This document shows, piece by piece, positions 8,463 to 17,045 of a stretch of 64,000 nt of DNA. The notes under the pieces are model-generated. The model had not been told where the DNA came from, searched no databases, and saw only the letters and a program-made list of their open reading frames with translations. The stretch covers positions 4,216,001 through 4,280,000 of the forward strand of contig NZ_CP071868.1 in the NCBI RefSeq assembly GCF_017569225.1, in the 5' to 3' direction. The translations under genes were made by a program, and so were the position numbers. Source of the DNA: Pengzhenrongella sicca. GTDB taxonomy: Bacteria; Actinomycetota; Actinomycetes; Actinomycetales; Cellulomonadaceae. Every line of letters starts with the position of its first letter. Within the stretch, counting starts at the first letter, position 1.

Positions 8463-11050
8463 GATGGGGCCAGGTCAGCGGTCGGGATGGACAGGACCAT
8501 GGTCAGCCCGCCGCCGGGGGTGTCTTCGGCGGTGAGCTCGGCGCCGACCGCTGACGCGAGGCCGTTGGCGACGGCGAGGCCGAGGCCGAGGCCGTCGGGC
8601 GAGGAGTCGCCGAGTCGTTGGAACGGCTCGAACATGTGCTCCTTCAGCTCGTCGGACAGTCCGGGGCCAGTGTCGATGACCCGGAGCTCGACCTGGCGCG
8701 ACGTCGCCGACGCCGACACTCGTACCGGCATTCCGCCCGGTGCGTGTCGGACGGCGTTCGAGACGATGTTGGCCAGGACGCGCTCGAGCAGGCCGGGGTC
8801 GGTGCTCACGAGCGGCAGCGTCTCGGGCACGTCCATGTCGAACTGGCCAGGCTCAAAGCCCTCGGTCGCGAGTGGCACGATCTCGTCGAGGCTAGTGGCG
8901 CGCAGGACGGGCCGGACGCTGCCGGTCTGCAGCCGCGAGAGGTCGAGGAGGTTGTCGATGAGGCGCTCGAGCCGGGCGGTCGCGGTGCTGACCGTGCCGA
9001 CCAGGATCTCGGTGTCCTCGTCGTCGAGGCGCACGTCGGGGGAGACAAGGCCGTCGACCGCTGCGCGGATCGTCGCGAGCGGCGTGCGCAAGTCGTGCGA
9101 GACGGCGGCGAGCAGTGCACTGCGTACGGCGTCGGCCTGCTGAAGCGTCTCGGCGTGCTCGGCCTGCTCGCGCAGCCGCCGGTGCTCCAGCACCACGCCG
9201 GCCTGTGCAGCGAACGCCTCGAGCACCCGCCGGTCGCTCGCCGGCAGCACGTGTCCGCACAGGGCGAGCACGCGGTGCTGGTCTATCTCCACGACCGTCT
9301 GCGCCGCTTCGGGGTCGAGCGCGGGGTCGGTTCCATCGGTGGCGAGCGCACGCCAGTGCAGTCGGTCGGAGTTCCGCTCGAGGAGCGAGACAGCCGTGAG
9401 GTTGAAGGTCTCGCGCAGGCGCGAGACGACCGCCTGGGTCGTGTCCTCACCGGACAGGACCGAGCGGGAGACCGCAGCCATGGCCGACGCCTCGGCCCGG
9501 GCGCGGAACGCCTGGGCGGTCCGCCGGGCGGCGAGGTCGACGACCGACGCGACGGCGACGGCCACCAGGACGAAAACCACCAGAGCGAGGAGGTTCTCGG
9601 GTTCGGCGATCGTCAGTCGCCCTGTCGGCGGCGTGAAGAAGTAGTTCAGCAAGCCAAAGCCGATCATCGCGCTGACGATCGAGGGCCACAGGCCAGCGAC
9701 GAGGGCGACCGCGACCGTCAGCGCGAGGAACAGCAGGACATCGGTCGAGAGACCGGTGTCGTTTCGCGGCAGGTACAGGATCCCAGTGAGCGCCGCAGGG
9801 CCGACGACGGCAAGCACCCAGCCCAGGACGTTTCTTCGGCCCGACTGCGCCGTCGACCGCGCCGGGAGGCCCTTGCCGGCGCGGGCGCTCTCGTGGTTGA
9901 CCAGGTGCACGTCGATGCTCTCGGCCAGCCTCGCGACCTGGACCCCGTTGCTCTCCGACAGCGCCTCGCGCCAGCGGCTGCGTCGGGACACGCCCACGAC
10001 GATCATCGTGGCGTTCACCCCTCGCGCGAAGTCGACGACCGCCGACGCCACGTCCTCACCGATCACGGTGTGGAACACGCCACCGAGCGACTCGACCAGC
10101 AGGCGCTGCCTGCGGATCGCGTCTGGTCGCGCGCTCGGCAGACCATCAGTCGCGAGCACGTGCACCGCCAGCAGCTCGGACCCGGCCGCGCGCTGGCAGA
10201 TGCGCGCCCCGCGGCGGATGAGCGTCTCACTCTCCGGTCCGCCGGTGACCGCCACCACGACGCGCTCGCGCGCGGGCCACGGCACCTCGATCCGATGGTC
10301 GCGGCGGTAGGTCGTCAGCGCGTCATCGACCCGGTCGGCCAGCCACAGCAGCGCGAGCTCGCGCAGCGCGGTGAGGTTGCCGAGCCGGAAGTAGGACGAC
10401 AGCGACGCGTCGATCTGCTCGGCGCGGTACACGTTCCCGTGCGCGAGCCGCCGGCGCAGCGCCGTGGGCGGCAGGTCGATGAGCTGGATCTGGTCGGCGT
10501 CCCGAACCACATGGTCCGGGACCGTTTCGCGCTGGCGGACGCCCGTGATCGCCTCGACGTCGTCGTTCAACGACTCGAGGTGCTGCACGTTGACCGTCGT
10601 GACGACGTCGATCCCGGCGTCGAGCAGCTCGTGCACGTCCTGCCACCGCTTCGCGTTCCGCGAGCCCGGGATGTTCGTGTGCGCGAGCTCGTCAACCATC
10701 ACCACCCGCGGCGCACGCCGCAGGACGGCGTCGACGTCGAGCTCGGTGAACTCACGATCGGAGTAGGTGATGACCCGTCGGGGAACGGTCTCAAGTCCCT
10801 CGAGCTGAGCGACGATCCCGACCCGTCCATGCGTCTCCACGTAGCCGACGACGACGTCCGTCCCGCGCGAGAGCCGGCGGTGCGCCTCATCCAGCATCGC
10901 GTACGTCTTGCCTACGCCCGGGGCAGCCCCGAAGTAGACGGTCAGCCGCCCCGGTCGGGCACGCTCACCTGAGCTCTCGTGGACCAGCGGACGCGCAGGG
11001 GCGTCGCTCGCCGGTCCACCAGCCGCGTCAGGCGCCGAGGTGAGGTTCAC
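8459..11050 (-). CDS. kdpD: Sensor histidine kinase KdpD
   Basis: Osmosensitive K+-channel histidine kinase, 863 residues. The KdpD N-terminal domain has a Walker-A-like GAAPGVGKT near residue 40-50. A universal-stress-protein-like segment (about 255-370), four closely spaced membrane helices (DUF4118, about 400-510), a GAF-like region, the H-box SHDLRTPLATI and the ATPase motifs GTGPGLSDEL-like and GLGLGLAVANG follow. The start is GTG, overlapping the kdpC stop (GTGA). Full domain complement, so likely functional. Confidence 0.95.
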   Translation of the reverse strand: MNLTSAPDAAGGPASDAPARPLVHESSGERARPGRLTVYFGAAPGVGKTYAMLDEAHRRLSRGTDVVVGYVETHGRVGIVAQLEGLETVPRRVITYSDREFTELDVDAVLRRAPRVVMVDELAHTNIPGSRNAKRWQDVHELLDAGIDVVTTVNVQHLESLNDDVEAITGVRQRETVPDHVVRDADQIQLIDLPPTALRRRLAHGNVYRAEQIDASLSSYFRLGNLTALRELALLWLADRVDDALTTYRRDHRIEVPWPARERVVVAVTGGPESETLIRRGARICQRAAGSELLAVHVLATDGLPSARPDAIRRQRLLVESLGGVFHTVIGEDVASAVVDFARGVNATMIVVGVSRRSRWREALSESNGVQVARLAESIDVHLVNHESARAGKGLPARSTAQSGRRNVLGWVLAVVGPAALTGILYLPRNDTGLSTDVLLFLALTVAVALVAGLWPSIVSAMIGFGLLNYFFTPPTGRLTIAEPENLLALVVFVLVAVAVASVVDLAARRTAQAFRARAEASAMAAVSRSVLSGEDTTQAVVSRLRETFNLTAVSLLERNSDRLHWRALATDGTDPALDPEAAQTVVEIDQHRVLALCGHVLPASDRRVLEAFAAQAGVVLEHRRLREQAEHAETLQQADAVRSALLAAVSHDLRTPLATIRAAVDGLVSPDVRLDDEDTEILVGTVSTATARLERLIDNLLDLSRLQTGSVRPVLRATSLDEIVPLATEGFEPGQFDMDVPETLPLVSTDPGLLERVLANIVSNAVRHAPGGMPVRVSASATSRQVELRVIDTGPGLSDELKEHMFEPFQRLGDSSPDGLGLGLAVANGLASAVGAELTAEDTPGGGLTMVLSIPTADLAPS

Positions 11051-11724
11051 TGTGCCATTGCCTCCAGCGCGAGGTTGAGGCGGAGCACGTTGACCCGTGG
11101 CTCGCCGAGGACCCCGAGCGTGCGGGACTGGGTGGTCGCTTCGACGAGGGCGGTGACGTCGGCGGCGGAAAGGCCGCGCTCTGCGGCGATCCGCGCAACT
11201 TGCAGCCGCGCGTAGGCCGGGGAGACGTCCGGGTCGAGGCCCGACGCCGAGGCGGTCAACGCGTCGGCGGGCACCAGCGACGGGTCGATGCCCTCCTCCG
11301 CGGCGACGGCCGCCCGGCGTTCAACAACCGTGGCGAGCAGGTCGGGATTGTTGGGGCCGAGGTTCGACCCCGCCGAGGCGAGGGTGTCGTATCCATCCCC
11401 GGCATTCGACGGGCGCGAGTGGAACCACTCGGCCCCGTCGAAGGTCTGCCCGATCAGGGCCGAGCCGATCACGTCGGCATCGGTGGGTGCGGTGGCGTGC
11501 TCATTGGTCGACGTCAGGAGCGATCCGTTCGCCTGCCACGGGAACACCAGCTGCCCGACGGCGGTCACCGCGAGCGGGTAGGCGATCCCGAGCACCAGGG
11601 TGAAGCCGAGCAGGACCCGGAGCCCGGCCCAGGTCTGACGGGTGAACAGGACCACGATCGCCCCGAGGGAGGGCGCGGCGTGGGCGTGTTCGGTGGTGGA
11701 CGAAGTGGCTGTTGCAGCGGTCAT
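11047..11724 (-). CDS. kdpC: Potassium-transporting ATPase subunit KdpC
   Basis: KdpC, 225 residues, with one N-terminal membrane helix (about residues 30-60) and the family features GQLVFPWQANGSLL, SRPSNAGDGYDTLASAGSNLG and DALTASASGLDPDVSPAYA. KdpC stabilises the KdpFABC complex and supports ATP binding by KdpB. Its start lies one base after the end of kdpB. The N-terminus is about 30 residues longer than in enterobacterial KdpC, as is usual in actinobacteria. Confidence 0.95.
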   Translation of the reverse strand: MTAATATSSTTEHAHAAPSLGAIVVLFTRQTWAGLRVLLGFTLVLGIAYPLAVTAVGQLVFPWQANGSLLTSTNEHATAPTDADVIGSALIGQTFDGAEWFHSRPSNAGDGYDTLASAGSNLGPNNPDLLATVVERRAAVAAEEGIDPSLVPADALTASASGLDPDVSPAYARLQVARIAAERGLSAADVTALVEATTQSRTLGVLGEPRVNVLRLNLALEAMAQ

Positions 11725-11725
11725 G

Positions 11726-13897
11726 TCAGCTGATCCCGGGGAGGAGGGAGACGAGCAGGTCGATTGCCTTGATACCGGCGAACGGCGCGATGAGGCCGCC
11801 GACGCCGTAGATGAGCAGGTTGCGGCGGAGCATCACCGACGCGTTGGCGGGCTTGTAGTGAACGCCACGCAGCGAGAGCGGGATGAGCGCGATGATGATC
11901 AGTGCATTGAAGATGACGGCGGACAAGATCGCCGACTCGGGGCTCGCGAGCTGCATGATGTTGAGGACCGCGAGTTGAGGGAAGACGAGCACGAACATCG
12001 CCGGCAGGATCGCGAAGTACTTCGCGATGTCGTTGGCGATGGAGAATGTCGTGAGCGCCCCGCGAGTGATCAGCAGTTGCTTGCCGATCTGGACGATCTC
12101 GATGAGCTTGGTCGGGTTGGAGTCGAGGTCGACCATGTTGCCGGCCTCCTTCGCCGCTGTGGTCCCGGTGTTCATGGCGACCCCGACGTCGGCCTGGGCG
12201 AGGGCGGGCGCGTCGTTCGTCCCGTCCCCAGCCATCGCGACGAGCCGGCCGCCGGCCTGCTCGCGCCGGATCAGCGCGAGCTTGTCCTCCGGCGTCGCCT
12301 CCGCGAGCACGTCGTCGACCCCGGCCTCCGCAGCGATCGCCCGTGCGGTGATCGCGTTGTCGCCCGTGACCATCACGGTGCGGATCCCCATCGCGCGCAG
12401 CTCGGCGAACCGTTCCGTCAACCCCGCTTTGACCACGTCCTTGAGGTGGATCACCCCGAGCACGCGGGCGGGGGCGGAGCCGTACTGCTCGGCGACGACC
12501 AGCGGGGTGCCGCCGGAGGTGCTGATCGCGTCGACGATCAGAGCCGTGTTGGGCCCGGTCTTCCCACCGGTGGAGTGCACCCAGGCCGCGACGGCCGCAG
12601 CGGCGCCCTTGCGGATCTGCCGCACTCCCGTCTCGGCGGCTCCGGTCGGGGCCGGCAGGTCGAGCCCGCTCATCCGGGTCCGGGCGGTGAAGGGGACGAG
12701 GGTCGCGCCGACGAGTTCTCCCGTCTCCCGGGCGCGCAGCCCGTACTGCTCCTTGACGAGGACGAGGATGCTCCGGCCCTCGGGAGTCTCGTCGGCCATC
12801 GAGGACAGCTGTGCGGCGTCGGCGAGCGCGGCGGGGTCGACGCCGTCGATCGCGAGCAGCTCGGCGGCCTGCCTGTTGCCGAGGGTGATGGTGCCGGTCT
12901 TGTCGAGCAGCAGCACGTCGACGTCGCCGGCGGCCTCCACCGCGCGGCCGGACATCGCGAGCACGTTGCGCTGCACGAGACGGTCCATCCCGGCGATGCC
13001 GATGGCCGAGAGCAGCGCGCCGATCGTCGTCGGGATCAGGCACACGAGCAGCGCGACGAGCACGATCAGCGACTGCCGTGCACCCGAGTAGATGGCGAAC
13101 GGCTGCAGCGTCGCGACGGCGAGCAGGAAGATGATCGTCAAGGAGGCGAGCAGCACGTTCAAGGCGATCTCGTTCGGCGTCTTCTGCCGTTCGCTGCCCT
13201 CGACGAGGGCGATCATCCGGTCGACGAAGGTGTGCCCTGCGGGGGCCGTGATGCGTACGACGATCCGGTCCGAGAGAACCGTGGTCCCGCCGGTGACCGC
13301 GGACCGGTCGCCGCCGGACTCGCGGATGACCGGGGCGGACTCGCCCGTGATCGCCGACTCGTCGACGCTCGCGATGCCCTCGATCACGTCCCCGTCCCCG
13401 GGGATGGTCTCGCCCGCCACGACGACGACGACGTCGCCGACCAGGAGTGAGGAGGAGGACACCTCCGCCGTCGGCAGGTCCGCGAGACCGGTCGTGTTCT
13501 CCAGCTCGGACGTCGGGGCGAGCACTCTCCGCGCGGTGGTCTGCTGCTGCGAGGCGCGCAGGCTTGCGGCCTGGGCCTTGCCCCTGCTCTCCGCGACGGA
13601 CTCCGCGAGGGTCGCGAACAGAACGGTCGCCCACAGCCACACCGTGATGGAGACGGCGAACACGCTCGGGTCCAGGACCGAGAGCACGGTGCAGCCGACC
13701 GCGCCGACCTCCACGACGAACATGACGGGTGAGCCGAACAGCTGCCGCGGGTCGAGCTTGCGCACCGCGGCCGGCAACGCCGCGGCGAGCTGGCGGGGAC
13801 CCAGTGCCTGGCGCCCAACGCCGCGTGCCTGGGTCGGCGCGAGTGGGGCGCCGGGGTCGACCGCGGGGCCCGTCGCGTCCAGCTGGGTCGTGTTCAT
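11726..13897 (-). CDS. kdpB: Potassium-transporting P-type ATPase subunit KdpB
   Basis: P-type ATPase of 723 residues. Phosphorylation motif [11 protein letters not shown], actuator-domain [14 protein letters not shown] and hinge motif [20 protein letters not shown] are intact. It hydrolyses ATP to power K+ uptake through KdpA. The N-terminus is extended by about 30 Pro/Ala/Arg-rich residues. Its ATG overlaps the kdpA stop by four bases. On the other strand long open frames exist but are only mirror effects of the high GC content. Confidence 0.96.
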   Translation of the reverse strand: MNTTQLDATGPAVDPGAPLAPTQARGVGRQALGPRQLAAALPAAVRKLDPRQLFGSPVMFVVEVGAVGCTVLSVLDPSVFAVSITVWLWATVLFATLAESVAESRGKAQAASLRASQQQTTARRVLAPTSELENTTGLADLPTAEVSSSSLLVGDVVVVVAGETIPGDGDVIEGIASVDESAITGESAPVIRESGGDRSAVTGGTTVLSDRIVVRITAPAGHTFVDRMIALVEGSERQKTPNEIALNVLLASLTIIFLLAVATLQPFAIYSGARQSLIVLVALLVCLIPTTIGALLSAIGIAGMDRLVQRNVLAMSGRAVEAAGDVDVLLLDKTGTITLGNRQAAELLAIDGVDPAALADAAQLSSMADETPEGRSILVLVKEQYGLRARETGELVGATLVPFTARTRMSGLDLPAPTGAAETGVRQIRKGAAAAVAAWVHSTGGKTGPNTALIVDAISTSGGTPLVVAEQYGSAPARVLGVIHLKDVVKAGLTERFAELRAMGIRTVMVTGDNAITARAIAAEAGVDDVLAEATPEDKLALIRREQAGGRLVAMAGDGTNDAPALAQADVGVAMNTGTTAAKEAGNMVDLDSNPTKLIEIVQIGKQLLITRGALTTFSIANDIAKYFAILPAMFVLVFPQLAVLNIMQLASPESAILSAVIFNALIIIALIPLSLRGVHYKPANASVMLRRNLLIYGVGGLIAPFAGIKAIDLLVSLLPGIS

Positions 13898-15558
13898 GAG
13901 AGGGCCTCCGCGATCGGACCAAGGGATAGGACAGGGATGTAGGTCAGGCCGACGACGACGAGGACCACGGCGACGAGCAGGCCGACGAACAGCGGCTGGT
14001 GGGTCGGCAGGGTCCCGCCGCTGGGCGGAGTGGACTTCTGGGTGGCGAGCTTCCCCGCGAGGGCGAGCACGAGGGCGATCGGCACGAACCGGCCCGCGAG
14101 CATCGCGAGGCCGAGCAGCGTGTTGTAGAAGGGCGTGGCGACGGTGAGCCCGGCGAACGCGCTGCCGTTGTTGTTGCCCGCCGACGTGAACGCGTACAGC
14201 ACCTCAGACAACCCGTGGTTGCCGGCATTGAGGATGCCCGCCCGGCCGTCGGGTACGGCGATCGCGATCGCCGTACCTATCAGAACGATGGCCGGAGTCG
14301 TCAGCACGTACAGGGCGACGAGGGTGATCTCGTGGCGGCCGATCTTCTTCCCGAGGTACTCCGGGGTGCGCCCGACCATGAGCCCGCCGACGAACACCGC
14401 CACGATCGCGAGGATGAGCATCCCGTACAGGCCGGATCCGGTGCCGCCCGGAGTGATCTCGCCGAGTTGCATGTTGAAGATCGCGAGGCCACCGCCGGCG
14501 GCGGTCAGCGAGTCGTGCATCGAGTTCACCGCACCGGTCGACGTCGAGGTGGTGGACGCGGCGAACAATGCGCTGGCAGCCTCGCCGAAGCGGGTCTCCT
14601 TCCCCTCCATCGCCGCGCCGACAGCCTGCGGCACCAGCCCCGGACCGGACAGCTCGGCCCACGTCAGCAGCGCCATCGCGCCCGCCCACAGCGACCCCAT
14701 GGCGGCGAAGATCGCCCAGCCCTGGCGCCGGTCGCCGACCATGACGCCGAACGTCCGGGGCAGCGAGAACGGGATCACCAGCATGAGGAAGATCGCGAAC
14801 ACGTTGCTCAGCGGCGTCGGGTTCTCGAACGGGTGGGCGGAGTTCGCGTTGAAGAAGCCGCCACCGTTGGTGCCGAGCTGCTTGATGGCTTCCTGCGAGG
14901 CGACCGGGCCGCCGAGCACCGACTGGGTCCCGCCGGCGAGGGTGGTGATCTCGGTGTGGGCAGACAGGTTCTGGATCACGCCCAACGCGATGAGCACGAT
15001 CGCGGACACGAAGGCCATCGGCAGCAGGATCCGCACGACGGCCCGGGTGAGGTCGGTCCAGAAGTTGCCGACACGGCCGTCGGCCCGGGACCGGGCGAAG
15101 CCCCGAATCAGGGCGACGACGACGGCGATGCCGACGGCTGCGGAGACAAAGTTCTGGACCGCGAGCCCGCCCATCTGGAGCAGGTGCCCTGCTGCCGCCT
15201 CACCGGAGTACCACTGCCAGTTGGTGTTCGTCGTGAAGGACACCGCGGTGTTCCACGCCCCTGCCGGGTCCATCGCCGAAAAGCCGAGCGACAGCGGCAG
15301 GTGGTTCTGCAGGCGCGCGAGGCCGAACAGCAGGAGCACCGACGACAGGGAGAAGCCGAGCACTGACAGCAGATAGGTGCTCCACCGCTGGTCTGCGTCC
15401 GGGTCGACCCGCAGCGCGCGGTAACCGACCCGCTCGATCCGAAGGTGGTTCGGCGAGGTGAACACCCGGGCCATGTAGTTGCCGAGGGGCACATGGACTG
15501 CTGCCAGCGCCGCGACCAGCATCAGGATCTGGCCGATGGCGATCCAGGAGGCGCTCAT
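13894..15558 (-). CDS. kdpA: Potassium-transporting ATPase subunit KdpA
   Basis: K+-translocating, channel-like subunit of 554 residues with about ten membrane segments. Selectivity-filter-like loops are visible ([45 protein letters not shown]). The ATG giving [10 protein letters not shown] was chosen because it overlaps the kdpF stop by four bases and begins right at the first membrane helix; the frame is open further upstream but without family resemblance. Confidence 0.96.
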   Translation of the reverse strand: MSASWIAIGQILMLVAALAAVHVPLGNYMARVFTSPNHLRIERVGYRALRVDPDADQRWSTYLLSVLGFSLSSVLLLFGLARLQNHLPLSLGFSAMDPAGAWNTAVSFTTNTNWQWYSGEAAAGHLLQMGGLAVQNFVSAAVGIAVVVALIRGFARSRADGRVGNFWTDLTRAVVRILLPMAFVSAIVLIALGVIQNLSAHTEITTLAGGTQSVLGGPVASQEAIKQLGTNGGGFFNANSAHPFENPTPLSNVFAIFLMLVIPFSLPRTFGVMVGDRRQGWAIFAAMGSLWAGAMALLTWAELSGPGLVPQAVGAAMEGKETRFGEAASALFAASTTSTSTGAVNSMHDSLTAAGGGLAIFNMQLGEITPGGTGSGLYGMLILAIVAVFVGGLMVGRTPEYLGKKIGRHEITLVALYVLTTPAIVLIGTAIAIAVPDGRAGILNAGNHGLSEVLYAFTSAGNNNGSAFAGLTVATPFYNTLLGLAMLAGRFVPIALVLALAGKLATQKSTPPSGGTLPTHQPLFVGLLVAVVLVVVGLTYIPVLSLGPIAEALS

Positions 15559-15647
15559 CGGGTGCGGTCCGCTCGGATCAGGGCGAAGAACAGATACACC
15601 AAGAGTGCGCCCGTGACCACGAGACCCACCCAGTCCTCGCCGGTCAC
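15555..15647 (-). CDS. kdpF: KdpF small membrane subunit
   Basis: Thirty-residue single-helix peptide, beginning at [23 protein letters not shown], then [10 protein letters not shown]. KdpF stabilises the KdpABC complex. Identification rests on position directly before kdpA, the length, and the [19 protein letters not shown] pattern typical of actinobacterial KdpF. It overlaps the micro-protein upstream by four bases (GTGA) and kdpA by four bases (ATGA). Confidence 0.88.
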   Translation of the reverse strand: MTGEDWVGLVVTGALLVYLFFALIRADRTR

Positions 15648-15727
15648 GACCGGTCCAGCTTCCGGGCAACGAGTGCGACCGCAGCAAAGAACGCCACGGT
15701 CAGCGCGATGAAGGCCAGGTCGGCCAT
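15644..15727 (-). CDS. 27-residue membrane micro-protein at head of kdp operon
   Basis: Sequence [20 protein letters not shown] then ARKLDRS: one hydrophobic helix with a positive C-terminal end. The start has a GAAGG-like ribosome-binding site about ten bases upstream, and its stop overlaps the GTG of kdpF. Similar one-helix peptides precede kdpF in other actinobacteria as far as I recall, but no function is known to me. The tight coupling suggests a further small subunit or assembly factor of the Kdp ATPase. Confidence 0.7.
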   Translation of the reverse strand: MADLAFIALTVAFFAAVALVARKLDRS

Positions 15728-15780
15728 GTCAGTTCGCCTTCGACGTCGGGGCGGCTCGCCGCGCTCGGCGGCGGGCCGGT

Positions 15781-15872
15781 GCACAACTGCGCACAACGCA
15801 GTCTTACCGGCCGCAGGAACGCCGCCCGCCGACATTTACGAAGCCTTAACGGTGCGGCCGACGCTCTTTACG
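15781..15872 (-). promoter_or_regulatory. Upstream region of kdp operon with spaced direct repeats
   Basis: Read on the plus strand, TTTACG occurs at 15835-15840 and again at 15867-15872, 32 bases apart (about three helical turns). A tandem GCACAAC repeat occupies 15781-15797. Together with the AT-richer patch CCTTAAC between the TTTACG copies, this is the best candidate for KdpE binding and the kdp promoter. It is inferred from spacing and position only. Confidence 0.3.
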
Positions 15873-16012
15873 CATCTCTGACACCTCGACGCGCCCGCTC
15901 GGTCGGCGGTGGAGCGTGGCCGTGATCCCGTCGAACCGATGCCGAGCTAGCACCGAACGCCCACGCCCGTTCCACTGAGTCGGAGCCGGGTAAAGCGGCT
16001 GTCGAGCGCTGC

Positions 16013-16771
16013 TCAGCCGCTCACGCCTGTGAGTGCAGCGCCGACCTGGTCGGCCAGCAGCACGACCACGCGCCGCTGCTCCAGGGACGGTCGGACGATC
16101 CTGGTCGACGACGTGAGCAGGAACCGGCCCTGCGTGACCCCACCTCGCTGGACCTCGAGCGCGATCCGGTCGTCGGTCGGTAGGCCGTCGCGGTCGACGT
16201 CGACGGATCGACCCCTCTGAAGCACCGAACCATCGTGCTCCAGGCTCGCGCTCGGCCGATCCACGGCACCCAGTGGTTCGAAGCGGCACGCGTCGATCGC
16301 GAGGATCTCGACGATCTGATGAGCGACATGATCGGTCAGCACCCTCGGCGACTTCTGCTGGACCGCGACGATGTCCGCCGTGCCGAACACGCCGTCAAGG
16401 TAGCCGGCCCGCCGGCTTGACCGAGCCTGTTGGCGGCGGCCCCAGAGCGCGATCTCGGTCACCGCCGCACCCACGAGCAGGAGCAGCACCGCGGTCTCGA
16501 GGTCGTCGCGGTCGGTGATCTTGAAGCTCCCGTACGGCTCCGTGAGGAAGAAGTCGAACCACGCACCGCAGGACAGGGCGGCGACGAACCCGGCCAGTCG
16601 GTCGCCAGCGGCCGCCGCGGCGACCACCACGAGCACCAGCACGAGCGCGGCCGTCGCCGCAGTCACGTCTTCCCGGAACGCTCCGAGCCCGGCGCACACC
16701 GCGATGGGCACAATCGCGGCGATGCCGACGAGCACTGCACCACGAGGCTGGACGATCGCTACAGCTGCCAT
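16013..16771 (-). CDS. DUF4118 (KdpD-like sensor) protein without kinase domain
   Basis: Protein of 252 residues. Residues about 10-115 form four closely packed membrane helices with the DUF4118 signature CGAWFDFFLTEPYGSFKITD, as in the middle of KdpD. The rest (about 130-250) resembles a small GAF-like domain. Histidine-kinase and KdpD N-terminal domains are absent. The ATG beginning MAAVAIVQPRG was chosen because it starts the first helix. It lies upstream of, and in the same direction as, the kdp operon (285-base gap). A role as K+/turgor co-sensor or modulator of KdpD is inferred from context only. Confidence 0.75.
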   Translation of the reverse strand: MAAVAIVQPRGAVLVGIAAIVPIAVCAGLGAFREDVTAATAALVLVLVVVAAAAAGDRLAGFVAALSCGAWFDFFLTEPYGSFKITDRDDLETAVLLLLVGAAVTEIALWGRRQQARSSRRAGYLDGVFGTADIVAVQQKSPRVLTDHVAHQIVEILAIDACRFEPLGAVDRPSASLEHDGSVLQRGRSVDVDRDGLPTDDRIALEVQRGGVTQGRFLLTSSTRIVRPSLEQRRVVVLLADQVGAALTGVSG

Positions 16772-17045
16772 CCCCACATCAAACCACCAGCCTCGGCGCG
16801 TGCGTGACGTGGCGGGCTGTCGATCCCACCGGTGCCAATCGGCCCGGTCTTCGACCTGGGTTGTTCGCGTTGCTCCACGTCGCTGACCTGGGCCGATGCA
16901 GCCGACTCTGAGGGCGCTCAACGTGCAGACGTTCGCGACCTCAGGTTTGGATGGCCGAATTCCACGTTTGGTGCGGAGAGCGCCAGATCGCGTGCGTGCG
17001 AGTCGACGAGGCGAACAGCCGAACGCCGGGCCGGAGAGCACGGCG

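Noticed and set aside
8618-10972. Long open frame on the plus strand opposite kdpD
   Set aside because: Mirror effect of GC-rich codons; composition is Arg/Gly/Asp/His-rich with no family resemblance, while kdpD on the other strand has complete domains.
15846-16289. Open frames between kdp and the DUF4118 gene
   Set aside because: No family resemblance, no ribosome-binding site; overlap with the DUF4118 gene in another frame.
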